Below, piece after piece: positions 49,201 to 60,434 of a stretch of DNA of 64,000 nt (positions within the stretch are counted from its first letter, which is position 1; each line of letters begins with the position of its first letter). A program made the translations under genes and the position numbers. The DNA comes from Rhynchopus euleeides (taxonomy: Eukaryota; Euglenozoa; Diplonemea; Diplonemida; Diplonemidae), in NCBI GenBank assembly GCA_963210315.1, contig OY723290.1, positions 372,001 to 436,000 of the forward strand. Reading direction: 5' to 3'. The notes beneath the pieces were generated by a model, which was not told the origin of the DNA, did not search any database, and saw only the letters and a program-made list of their open reading frames with translations.

Positions 49201-52200
49201 CCGGTGAAAAAAAATATCGTTGAGCTGAATCAATCACGGAAGGAGTGCTCTCCAGGGGATGACACGCCAGTGGAAGAATTGGTGACACCACCACTATGTA
49301 TCTGTTACGACAACCTGTTGCCTCACTTCTCTGGGTTCTAGAAGGGGCTCTAGAACACCACTCTGTGCTCTAGAGCAAAGGTCCGCAACACCCCCCCACT
49401 GGGGCAGTTAACGATTTTGAACGATTTTGGCCGTGTCTCTTCCAGCCCCTGATGAGAGGGGACCGATGTTCCAAGTTCGCCTTGGTCACACGGTGGTGGC
49501 ATTGCTCTTTTGAATGTAGTCATCTTCGAGACTCAGTGTCCGGGGTGGGTCTGGGTTGGGCTCTCGGGTGGGCTGGGTTCCGATAAACACAAATGGCAAA
49601 CGACACAGCTCTGCCAAGCTGATGCTGGGAACATAAGGCAGAAGGGAGTCTTGTATTTTTTTTCGAGTGAACCCCACTCTCGCAGGAAGCCGGTCGAGAG
49701 TGCCAATCGACCCCACCCCCCCCTGCTGCACAGTTTCTGTTACTGTACCTCATCACAGGCTGTATTGTAAAGGCTGCAGGAGGGGGGTTTCTTTTGGCAG
49801 GCCTGTTGTATCTAAAAACAGAGACGGCTGCCCGCTGCTCCCTCCACAGCTCCGGAGAGAGCTATTTGCACTGCTGCACGGCATTCTTCTTGCGGGTGGT
49901 CGGGGGTGGGGGGGGGGGGGGGGGGGTGGAGGCGGGGAAGGGGGGTGATCCAGTATCCTCTGGCTGAACAAACGACCTGCAAAAAGTGGGGCAAGACACA
50001 GCGGAAACCCCCTCGAATCGTTCAGAAAAAGAACACCCCACCCATGTGCAAAGGCTTGTTAATGCCAAGGCCACACGGGGCACAGGGTGCGCAGGTATTG
50101 AGTTGGTGTGATATGCAATGCCCGGGGCTGGCTGGTGTGTTTTGCAGCACCAATGCCAACACCCACGAGGGTCTATGGTTTTTTTTGAACGGTTTCTTGA
50201 ACGATTCTTTGCCATGCTTCCAGCCCCCAGGGGGCCGCCGTTTTGGATTCTTTTTTTTGCCGTGTGTGTGGACTCGACCCCTGCGCGCATGGGGGGCGCG
50301 CAGGTGTGCAGTGCAGGGTATCCAACACAATATCCAGCACACGCGCTGAGGGGGTTCTCGCTCTGTCAAACTGCAGAAAACTGCGAACTTCCCGAACCAA
50401 ATAGGGCGCCCCACTTTGGCACAGTTTTGAGGCAGAGCGCCAGACCCCCCAAATATTGCTTTCGTCTGGGCTTCGCACAACAGGTGGCGATTCCAGGGCT
50501 GCATTGTTCTTGGATGTATCGGCCTTCTGTGTGCCATGTTGGTGCCATTTCTGTCTAAACTGGCAGAATATAAGGCACCGACCCTTCCTTCAGGGTGGCT
50601 TGCAACCTTTCGGCCGTGAAATCCCACCATCCCAGTGGTCGAGAAAAACTTTGGTCAGGAAGAGAGGAGACGCGGGGCAGATGTGCGGGTGTATGTCCTT
50701 CAGGGTGGCTTGCAACCTTGGGACCCCCCACTTGTTTTTTTTGCCCATTTTTTTGGCATCGACTACAAACCAGGCGTGCGGGACGCTGCTACCCCCCCCG
50801 CCCCCCGGAACCAACAAAAGATGACAAGGCGAGGGGGAAGAAGGGGGATAACCATGGAAATATCCCCCAAGGAAAACTGCGCGGCACGCACACAATAATA
50901 CACATCCCACCCCCCAAACCCGGGGTGGTGTGGAAGAACGAGAAAGAATGTCCCACGAACACAACCCCCCGCCCTCCTGAGGCACGAACCCAAAGACATC
51001 GGCCTGCAACGTGCCCTGGCTGAATCATCATCAAAGTCCTAAACAATGGCAATGCGCACACCACCGTGTTGAACGATTTGAAGGATGGTGTTGTTCTTCG
51101 CACACTGTAAATAGTTTTTTCAGTGATCCCTTCGGGTGATGATCTTGTTCCTACCACATTGCTAATGCAACGTATATCCCTCACCCCTCCCTCCCCGGCT
51201 TAGGCCATACGCTATTGGGAAAAAAGAAAGAATATCATAGCGCCGCATTGTGCGCCACAAGACGCTGGGTCTTGATTGAAGCAAAAAAAATCAAAGTCAA
51301 ACAAATCAAACATCTTTTGTAGGCGAAATGCACCCATCCCTCCTCCAACACCCCCCCCCCCTCCACCCCAGCCAATCCGCTCGCAAAGGGGCCGTCGAAT
51401 AGTCGAACTTCTTCGCAATAAAATATATACCCCCACTCAGGTCTGGAAGCCCGAGTGGCTGCGCGGTGTAGGGAGGGGGGGTGTAGTTCCTGCCCTCAAC
51501 CCCAGGGCCATCACGAGATGGCTGGGCAACCGTGGCAGCTGTGACTGGATCTCTTCAAATAGGGAAGCAGGCTGGACATCGCAGGAGGGGTGGGGCACAG
51601 AACCCCACGCAAAAAAATGGCTTTTGATGACCCTGCCGTGGTTGTAGTTCTGCAGGGCAGGCCTGTTTTCATTGAGTGTGGCCAACTCCCGAAGGGTTGA
51701 GGCCAAGCGGCAAGAGAGGGCGACCCCGCTTCTGCTACTGCTGGGTTGTGGATCAACGGGGGTGGGTGGGTGGGTGTGGCGAACTCTGACATGTATACCC
51801 TTGGCATCCCCACTGTCCATAATTCCTGGAGGATTTCCTGCAGACGGCGGTTCTCCACTCCCAACATAAGGAGTGCTCGAAGAAATGCCCGTGTGCAAAG
51901 CCTGCCCGTGTGTTGCGCGCCGAAAGCGCTGTTTATAAAAGCACAAAGAGGAAGGGGGAACGGGGGTATACGGCAGGGGGAGAAGAAAATAATCCGGAAA
52001 AAGTGAAATGTTGTGTGCGATGGGACTGTTCGTGTATGCGCAACAGTTCAGCACGGGATGCATTCCCACCCAGACCGGCAACACCCCCACGGTTGGGCGG
52101 GCCATGTGCTGCGCCGTATTTTCCTTTGTCGCTGTTGTGGCTTGTTTGTCCTGAAAGAAATTAAAAGAAGCGTGGAGTGGGAAGGTGGGTGAACCCCACG

Positions 52201-52247
52201 GAAGGAAGAGCGGGGCAACATTACCAAGAAAGAAATGCCACGGATAA
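46213..52247. other. Gene-poor stretch, nothing firmly identified
   Basis: Less GC-rich than the genic parts. Short open frames occur on both strands (for example plus-strand 48072-48644) but none shows a known domain. Minor structure: a direct repeat CCTTCAGGGTGGCTTGCAAC at about 50587 and 50699, CA repeats near 47805-47820, and G runs near 48060, 48890 and 49910. Small exons cannot be excluded. Confidence 0.4.
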
Positions 52248-53306
52248 TGGGGTAATCAGGCTGGGGAAAAAAACAACAAATCACAACAAATCACACCCGA
52301 TCGTAATGATTGACAACGTGTCGCCGGATGCTACAATCCTGAAGCAAAATCAGAGCAAGCTCGTCAGATGCAGACGCCACGTGGTGGTCTCCCGGTGCTT
52401 GCTGTGTTTCGGCGCTAACACACTACAACCTCCCCTGGTGCGCCTCATCAGGTGTGAGCCAGGATCAATGGAACCTAAGATAGCTAGTCTTAGGCCAGCA
52501 AGACTTTCTTCCCGTCGCGCGCGTGTGTTTCTTGTGTGGAGCTCACAGCCTGAGCACAAGCTCATGTACTGCGCCCCTTCTCATGCATCCAGAAGAGAGA
52601 AAGAGAATGTTACCCCGTCTGATACCCCTCCGACCACCCCGGGTCACATCTCCAGGCCCTGAGACAAAGGAATAGGCTGCCACTACGATGAACCCACGAG
52701 AGGTCCTGTAGCATATCGTAGTTAGCAGGCGGGCAGAGACGTGCGTGACCTGGCGGCAGCAAAGGCTCCAGAACTGTTTGCTTGTGGCGATCAAGTCGGA
52801 CTCATGGAGCCTAGCATGAACACCGGTATCCCAGAACAAATCAAGAGAAAGAGAGAGACAAAACAAAAGACCATGCACGCCACGCGTCGGTCTTCCGGTG
52901 CTTGCTGTGTTTCGGCGCCAACACACTACAACCTCCCCTGGTGCGCCTCATCAGGTGTGAGCCAGGATCAATGGAACCTAAGATAGCTAGTCTCAGGCCA
53001 GCAAGACTTTCTTCCCACCTTATCCCTCGCCTCGTGTGCGTAAGAGCTACTCGTCGAGCTAATCCGCGGAAGTGGAGGTGAGGGCTCCCGATCACAACAG
53101 ATCACAACAGATCACACCTCATCACAACTCATCACAACTCATCACAAAAGGGTCACAAGTCGTCACAACTGGTCGCAACAAATCACAACTGGCCACAACA
53201 AATCGCAACAAATCACAACAAATCACAACATTTGGCGTTGTGATTTGTTGTGATCGGGTGTGATTCGTTGTGATTTGTTGTTTTTTCCCCCAGCCTGATT
53301 ACCCCA
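52248..53306. mobile_element. 1.06-kb inverted-repeat element with decamer repeats
   Basis: Ends TGGGGTAATCAGGCTGGGG and reverse complement, extending about 50 bp through AACAACAAATCACAAC. Flanked by GATAA on both sides, a likely 5-bp target duplication. The right half (about 53088-53290) is the decamer arm seen at 39822-40045. No transposase recognised. Confidence 0.75.
52386..53016. repeat. Pair of 128-bp direct repeats inside the 52248 element
   Basis: 52386-52513 and 52889-53016 differ at about three positions (both contain GGTGCTTGCTGTGTTTCGGC and GATAGCTAGTCT). They are 375 bp apart. Confidence 0.85.
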
Positions 53307-55999
53307 GATAATCAATTTTTTTTCAGACGAAACGATGAAGCGTCTAGAGAGTGAGGGGAGGGGCCAGGGAAGACCACTCTTCTTTCTTTAACTCCTCCGG
53401 ATGATGGACACTCGAAGAACGACACACACACACCCCACAGCTGGCAACAGTGGAATACGAACCGGCCTGCCACCATGGTAATAAATACAGCCAAGTCCTA
53501 TGAATACTTGGCTCGCTTGTATGTCAGGCGGGTTGGAGATGCAGGTCCGATTAGACTACATGAGGAGCCAGTCTCATCACCAACCCAAGAACCCGGGCTA
53601 TCTGGTGTCCGGGGAGGGGGGGGTGTGGGTGGTTGGGGATCCGGCCTTGCCGGTCGTGAACAAGGGCAGTGCAGGGGCCGTCGCTCTGTGTCACTGTGGA
53701 GACGTGAAGACAGCCGGGGCAGGGGGGGGGGGGTGAGGGAGAATTTCATGAGTCCCACGCACGTTCACCCTCAGGTATATGTTGGAATATTTGTTTGGGG
53801 TGTGGCGGGTGGGATGGGGGGTATCGGAAAGGAAAGGTGGTCTTGGCACATCCTCCGAGCCCGAGAGACCGGCAGGCAAGCGCAGCGCATGACACAGGGA
53901 GACGTGCTCCGGAGGCAAGCGCAAGCCCGCCCGGATTATTGTCTGGCAACGGTGTTGATCACATCGAGAACCGACTCCTTGACGTGGCACAATCACCCGA
54001 CGGACATTGCCTACCCAGTCAACAGCAGCAGTGTTCGTTCACAGTAAAGATATTTTGGGGGAAAACGGGCCTGAGATGGGGGAGTGGGTTCGGAAAGGAA
54101 AGCCGAGAGATGAAAAAGTGCCGGGAGGCAAAATCAGAAAATGCACAGGCACACCCATGTGGTTGGGCGCGTGTCAACGAAAAATATGACTAGATTTTCC
54201 GGGGGGTTTTATGCATCGAGGGAGGGGGGCTTGTGTTTTCAAGAAGGCAGGAGCCAAAAAGAGAGCGCGGATAATGGCGGGAAGGGTCTTCTGAAACATG
54301 TGAAAATCGGTTCGTTACATTGTAATCTACAATGAAATGGGTTTGTGTCAATTAAAATGTGCACCTCGCGGTTCGGCATGGCCGTTAGTTGATCGCAGGT
54401 GGATCTACATATCAGAAAATACTTCATCAATAACTAAACACGAAAGGGGTATGTCGCACGTATGGGATTTTCCCCAGGTGCATCTGGCACCTGCGCTGAA
54501 TCTGTACAATGAAAAAGGCAAAATGGGGTGAGCCCGAAAGGGCCCCATTGGTGCGACACCCTCCAGACACGGTACTGTGCACACAGAACGAACGAAAAGA
54601 ACACCAGACACAGAACGGAAGAACAGTTCCAAATCGTTCAAAAGACAAATTACAACAACAACAAGACAAGTCGTGAATTTGATTTTACATCGTTCTCAGA
54701 AAGCCACCCTCAAAAAATGGAAGTAGAAATGAAAATATCCAGGGGCGTGAAATAGGCGGAACACGCCGCTTCAGACCGACGCGTTATCGTAAGATAGGTT
54801 TTGTGGGAAGTTCCCACCGATAGTGAGCTGACACCACATCCCAATAAGATGTCGAATCTGCCACACTCTCGTTCCTGATTGACAGTAATGAGCACACTTT
54901 CCTTAAGGGATTCACTCTGAAAGCGCAATAAGCGAACCTCTGCGAGCGTGAGGCGTCACGCTGACACAGCTTTGCCACAGGGTGAACCACCTACTTCGAA
55001 GCAAAAAATACAGTCATTTGAAGAAGAGGGTTTTTTTGGCAATAAATTGCATGTTTTCACCCCCACGACCCTCTGACGTGGAACGACCGATGAAACAATA
55101 ACTTTAAGGTTACTCTAACTTGGTCTACCATACGCAACCAGGTTACACGAAACGCGGCACGCTTGTCGTATTGGAGAAGTGAGTTTCTCACCATGTTCTT
55201 TCTGGCAAAGACAGGCGGGGGGGTGGTGGGGGGGGGGGGGGGGTCGGGGGGTCGCGGGGAAGGAGATGAGTAGAGTTTTGGGTTGTGACAAGCAAGGCTC
55301 CGATGTGGGGGGTCGGGGGGCGAAGCCCCACAAACTTAAGCCTGTGTGCGTGGCGCCGCAATGTGGCGGAACTCGGGGGAGGAGAGAGAGAGAGGGAGAG
55401 ATAGTGCGGGACGGGGCAGGTTGGCATAAAGAGCTGGCGGGATCCTAGATAGATGGGTTGTCCGTAAGAGTTTCGGAACCAAAAAAAATAGTCGAAAAAT
55501 ATTGTTGTGAAACAATCGGGCCAGCACACAAACCACCTAAACTTGAATGTACCATCGAGACTACACGATGGCGAAGTATAGGAGTGAAGGATGTCGTGGC
55601 ATGTGAATCGTATGCTCTGGTATCGACAGGTCAACGAGCGAGGTACGATGAAGGAGCACCCTCACCTATCTGTAGTCATGCATAACGCACCGAGAGTACC
55701 TGCCCGTGATGCCGTCTTTACCACTCGCTGCCATTTCGAGCGAATTTTGCAGAGTCGGACAGTGTGGACAATCCGTTGCAAAAAAAAAACACACGAAATC
55801 CCCCCCCCCGTGTGGTGAAGTAATTTGCAGTAATTTGCAGACAGAAAGGCGTGCCCCCCCCCCCCCGCTTTTGCCTTGGAGCGGCGCTTTCCATCAACCG
55901 CCCAAGAGGGGAGGAGGGGCACCCTCGCAACAACCCGCCACCGCCACCCAGGGTAATTCAGCCGCACACAACACGAGGAGGGGGCGTGGGCACCTACCC
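53307..55999. other. Gene-poor stretch, nothing firmly identified
   Basis: No domain or repeat family recognised; short frames on both strands only. G runs near 53720 and 55215-55240. Confidence 0.4.
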
Positions 56000-56242
56000 T
56001 CACAACACAATCCACACGTTTCCACCCGCATGCGCATTCACAGAAGTGGCTGCTGTAGCGGTCGACATCAGGCTGTATACCTCCGGCAACGAGGGGAGAG
56101 GCGCGGGGGGTGGGGGGGGTGCTTGGACATACGCTTGAATCACAGGCCTGGGCTGGGGCACCCAATTCGCCTTTTGGAGGGGCGAATCAGGCGAGAGAGC
56201 CTCGGCCGTCTTGTTTTCTGCTCGGTTCACTCTCCGATCCAT
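56000..56242 (-). CDS. Possible small protein or first exon
   Basis: Eighty residues from ATG at 56242 (MDRRVNRAENKTAEALSPDS) with a Pro-rich middle (VQAPPPPPAPLPSLPEVYSL), ending in TGA. The upstream leader is CA-repeat and C-rich, as for other genes here. The composition is plausible for a protein, but there is no recognisable domain and it is short, so it may be an exon or chance. Confidence 0.3.
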   Translation of the reverse strand: MDRRVNRAENKTAEALSPDSPLQKANWVPQPRPVIQAYVQAPPPPPAPLPSLPEVYSLMSTATAATSVNAHAGGNVWIVL

Positions 56243-58656
56243 GGTGCGGAACGGGTTTTTCCGGTTTGTTGTAGAAGTGTGCGTGTGTGTGTGCGCGTGT
56301 GGGGAGGAAGATGATGGCCCCATTGACATCCCACACGCACACGTTTGTTTGACGATTTTTCCCCCCTCCGAACCTGCCCCCGGGCGACACCCGACACCCC
56401 ACCCCCCCTTGACAGGCTTGCGAGAGGAAGGCCAGCTGTTTCGGCGCCAAGACTGTTTCACTTTTGTATTTTTTGCTTTCTTCCACAGAAGGAGAATTCT
56501 GCACAACTTTTCTATGCAGAGAGGACTAGAGTGGGGAGTGAGGGGGGGGGGGGTTGAAGTGAAACGAAAAGGGGTGGGGTAAGTGGGGGGCCAACTGTCG
56601 TTGGATTTGGACATCATTTTTTTTCCAACCTTTCCATCTGAAGGCAGGGTCCACCTCCATACACCCGTGCTGATCTCTCCCACCTGCTTGGTGGGGGCGA
56701 GCGCAACAGGTTCTCCATCCCGGGACAGGAGTGCCACTTCTCAAGTGACTTCCGGGGAGCTGACGAGACTACCTGAATAGCACCCCAACAACCCCTTACC
56801 CGGGAGTTCCTGGGTGGACCGGTATAAGGGGCGGCCTTCGTGGGAATCCAGATCCGACTGGGAAAAATTGGAAAAAAAATGGTCCCAAACATACACGCAT
56901 TGCTTGGGCGTTTGCTTGCATCTCAGCCCCCAGCCTGCCCTGCCGGCCGACATTGCAGGCGAATCGCACATCCCCCCCCCCCCTGCCCTACTATCACCTT
57001 CACAGTTTTCACAGAGTTCAGCTCGTGATGCGGTGCCATTTCTTTGGACCCACCCGCTTTACTCAGGGAATCAGTATCGCCCATTTTTATCACCCCCCCT
57101 ATTGATGGGCGATAATGACGGCTTATGTGGGATTAGGGAAATTCGGCGATTCGTCCGCAAATGGCATGCCTCAGGGGGGTTGGGGAGCGTCAAAAACACT
57201 ACGTCACACCGGGGTCGCAGAGGTGCAGCGGGGGAGGGTGTCGTCCACACACCCACACATCCACATGACTCTTTGTAGTAGTGCAGTGTAGTGTAGTGTT
57301 GAACACCACTGCTCACATACACACACCCCTGCTTTTGCTTGATGCGACACTGCAACGCATGCACTCCATAACTCCACGGCCCTGCAAGATCGGGAAAAAA
57401 TCATGAAAAGCTTGGAGGGGAAGAGAAAGCGATCCCGCTTTCTCCGGCTGGGAAGAACGTCATGTTGCTTACTACCGACGGCCACCAGCCTGGCGTTTAG
57501 ACGAGCAGGGCGAGCGACATTTTCGTTTCAGTTGTTGACAACGTGTTGCACGCGTGACTAAATACGCGACTTACGCCGTGTGCCAATCGCCTATTTTGCG
57601 ATGGATCAATTGTTTCGTTCACATTTTTTTTGGGGGCTGACATTTTCTGTGAGGAGGAGGAGGAGGGAGGGGGCGGGGGGAAAGGGGGTGCCGGTGGGGC
57701 CGGTGGCACCTCGAGATGGAGAAAACTCGATACACATAGAGAGAGAACATAACGCCACACGAACCACTCCCACGAACCGCCCCTCGTGGCCACCAGTGCA
57801 CCCAGCATCCGCGTTGACTTGCCATCAAAAGAGATAGGGAGAAGAAATCGGGGGAGGGGGGAGGGAGGGGGCTGACTGAAATTCGGAAGGGGCCATTGTT
57901 TATGCAGAGAAATATGGAGTACAAAAAATGCGCAGAGAATAGCCGATCTCTTCTCACCTGCCCCCCCCCCCCACCCTCATCACCCCCCCCCCATTCACTC
58001 AAATAGGCAGATCTTCCGTCCAAGAGAAGCCTCGTGAGAGGGGAATGGCCTGCATGTTAGTGGGGAGTGGGAGGGAGGGGGGGTGTAAGGGCTGCTGTTG
58101 TTAAAACCACACACACCTTCCCCTGAGAAGAGTCATCAGGAGAGGGGGCTGAGGGAACCCTTTAGCTCTGTGCCAGAAGCTGCGTGCCCAGCGCGGCGCA
58201 CGCAGTCCCTTCCACAGAGCGGAAGGCGATAGAAATATTTGGCGCAATGCTGGATTGCAAAAAAAAGGGGGTGGCAGCAAAAACAAACCGCCACTGTGCA
58301 CACTGCTCCCTGATCGGAGGGGGTGGTGGGGGAGGGTGGGTCGCAAGATCCAGCAGAAGGCACAGAATGTTTCTCCAGTTTGGCTACCCGCCGAACTATT
58401 GAAAAGATAAAGACGAAGAAAACACGCATGGGGATGGCAGATAAGCACGCCTTGTGATCACATCGTCATCTCCTGTGGACACACGTGACTGTGGGCTTGT
58501 GGCAGTGTCGAATGCACCGAGCACATGCTCCATGCGCAATACCCACCGATAACAATGCCACGGGTACGTGTGATACAGTAGAATGCACATAAAAAGAGAA
58601 GTGAAAAATCCTCACCCTTGTCACCAGGGGAACACAACTGACACATCACACACACA
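56243..58656. other. Gene-poor stretch up to the right-hand retrotransposon
   Basis: GT/CA microsatellite near 56277-56305, G and C runs, no supported gene. The 5' end and promoter of the retrotransposon must lie in its last few hundred bases, but I cannot place it. Confidence 0.35.
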
Positions 58657-60408
58657 ATGTCCCACGCTGCCTCTGTCCCCCTGCACCCCTCCTCGACGGG
58701 GTTCCCTGGGGAGGCGTCGGCTAAGCCGGCGCCGAGCGAAGCTGCAGGGAAGAGGCACAAGTGGGTGCTGAGGGAAAAGGAGTGGAGTGCCGACGTCAGG
58801 CACTCAACCGACGAGCTGGCCGCCAAGGGCGGCGTAATGCTGTGCGCCAAAGGCGACGCACAGCGCCTGATCGCGAGGTGCAGGGAGCACCCGCCGCCGG
58901 GACCGGCGGCAATCCTGACCGTCGAGGCGACGGAGGGGGGGAAGGGGCGCAGCCGCGTCCTCTCCCTCCTGGTCGAGCGCGACGACGAGACCCGGGGGCT
59001 GCGGCGGCACCTGCTGCAGCTCCACAGTGACCCCGTACACTACGGGGCCAGCAGCAGCCCGGGCCTGAAAGCCCCCAAGGGCAGCCGGGAGTGGGTGGTG
59101 ATGGAAGCACCGCCAGCCACCCCCCTCACACACACACACATCCGCACCTGGCTGCGGGCCCACGGCGCGGAGCCGGACGCGGTCATCGCGATGACCGGCA
59201 CCACCTGGGCCCGCCGCTTCAAGGTGGGTGTGGACAGTCGACAGGTCAAGGACCTGCTGCGTGCGAGCGGCGAGAGCGACATCTTCTGCCGCCCCCACTT
59301 CCACACCACCACACACCCCGACACAGTCGTGCGCCTGCCGCCCGACACCACCATCCAGCAGGCACAGGAGAAGGCGAGCCGGCTGAGCGGAAGGGTCGTC
59401 CTTGTCAAGGGCGGCCTCGGCATCGCAGTGCCGAACACCGCCGGGCACCACGCCACGGCAGCAGTCGTCGGCGACGAAGCTGCAACCCCCCTGCAGGGGA
59501 AATATGTGCTGGAGGGGCTGCCCCCGGAGTACACCGCCCGCTGCACCCGGGACCTGCTGGAGGAGATGGGCTGGCAGGCGCGCATCCTGGCGTCAACCAG
59601 GGTGCCGAACGGGCGGGCAGTCCTGCTGCGCGCCCCCACCACCCCCCAGAAACTCGGCGCGTACTGCGTCGACAACAACACCTACCTGGTGTTGCGGCGG
59701 TACCGCGAACCCGAGGACTTGGGGCTCTTCCCCCGCCGGCGGAGGCCAAAGCGCACCAAGCCCCCACCGGAGCCGACCCCACCACCCGCAGCACCGGAGC
59801 AGCCGAAGGGAGGAGTGCCGGGGAGTGAGCTGGCGAGTAAGAAGACAAAGAAGAAGACGAAGAAGAAGGGGGCCACGACCGACGCTGAGATGAAGGACAG
59901 CGGCCCCCCCCACGCCACCACCACTACCACCGACCCCGCCGCCGCCGCCGCAGCAGCAGCCGCCGCCGCCGCCGCCGCCACCAACCTCGCCAGGGTGCAA
60001 GCCCTCCTCGAGCAGGCGGAACAGCGTGCTGCCGAGGCAGAGCGGCGGGCAGCCGCTGCAGAGGAGCGGGCCGCGAACCAGGAGAGACAGTTCGCGGCCG
60101 CCCTGCAGGCAATGCAGGCCCGCCTGCAGCACCTGGAGGCGGCAGCACATCCGCAGTCAAAACCGAAGAAGACCACCAAGCCGGGCACCAGCTCCCCCTC
60201 CCGAAAGACCGAGCCGGCCGCCACCACCCCAAACCGGGGGACCAAGGGCTCACCCCCGAAGTCCGCCTCCCCGGCCAGAACCCACACGGGGCTAACCCCC
60301 AAGAAGAAGAGCCGGGCACTCTCTCCGTCCCGGACCGCAACCCTGCGCACAAAGCACCCGAAGGAGCGGTTGCACAAACGTCAGTGCGAAGAGGTCCTCT
60401 TCAACTGA
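58657..60408 (+). CDS. Retrotransposon ORF1 (gag-like), right element
   Basis: 583 residues from ATG at 58657 (MSHAASVPLHPSSTGFPGEA) to TGA at 60406-60408. The N-terminal two thirds looks like two or three compact alpha/beta units (for example VMLCAKGDAQRLIARCREHP; VVLVKGGLGIAV; KYVLEGLPPEYTARCTRDLL followed by EEMGWQARILAS), possibly RRM-like RNA-binding folds. The last unit is shared with the left element. Then come a basic KKTKKKTKKKG stretch, an Ala run of about 14 residues (near residue 427), a coiled coil (LLEQAEQRAAEAERRAAAAE, about 440-500) and a basic Ser/Pro tail. It is in the same frame as pol, separated only by the TGA. Expected role: RNA packaging and chaperoning for target-primed reverse transcription. 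Confidence 0.85.
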   Translation: MSHAASVPLHPSSTGFPGEASAKPAPSEAAGKRHKWVLREKEWSADVRHSTDELAAKGGVMLCAKGDAQRLIARCREHPPPGPAAILTVEATEGGKGRSRVLSLLVERDDETRGLRRHLLQLHSDPVHYGASSSPGLKAPKGSREWVVMEAPPATPLTHTHIRTWLRAHGAEPDAVIAMTGTTWARRFKVGVDSRQVKDLLRASGESDIFCRPHFHTTTHPDTVVRLPPDTTIQQAQEKASRLSGRVVLVKGGLGIAVPNTAGHHATAAVVGDEAATPLQGKYVLEGLPPEYTARCTRDLLEEMGWQARILASTRVPNGRAVLLRAPTTPQKLGAYCVDNNTYLVLRRYREPEDLGLFPRRRRPKRTKPPPEPTPPPAAPEQPKGGVPGSELASKKTKKKTKKKGATTDAEMKDSGPPHATTTTTDPAAAAAAAAAAAAAATNLARVQALLEQAEQRAAEAERRAAAAEERAANQERQFAAALQAMQARLQHLEAAAHPQSKPKKTTKPGTSSPSRKTEPAATTPNRGTKGSPPKSASPARTHTGLTPKKKSRALSPSRTATLRTKHPKERLHKRQCEEVLFN

Positions 60409-60434
60409 CGGGGAGGCCCGCCATCTCCAGGCCT
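60406..60434 (+). promoter_or_regulatory. UGA-CGG stop with 3' stem: candidate programmed readthrough
   Basis: The ORF1 stop reads TGA CGG, the context used for readthrough by several plant RNA viruses (type II, UGA followed by CGG or CUA plus a 3' structure). AGGCC (60414-60418) can pair with GGCCT (60430-60434) across an 11-nt loop. The frame stays open on both sides. The stem is short, so the structural part is tentative. Confidence 0.6.

Noticed and set aside
50022-50630. 202-codon minus-strand frame in the gene-poor region
   Set aside because: No domain, biased residues and no supporting context; left as unassigned.
52386-53016. LTR pair of a small LTR retrotransposon
   Set aside because: The 128-bp repeats lie inside an inverted-repeat element, lack TG...CA ends, and enclose no primer-binding site or coding region.
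60406-60408. UGA as a sense codon (alternative genetic code)
   Set aside because: No in-frame TGA occurs in about 1197 following pol codons, tryptophan is encoded by TGG there, and the 4481-5329 gene appears to use TGA as its stop.
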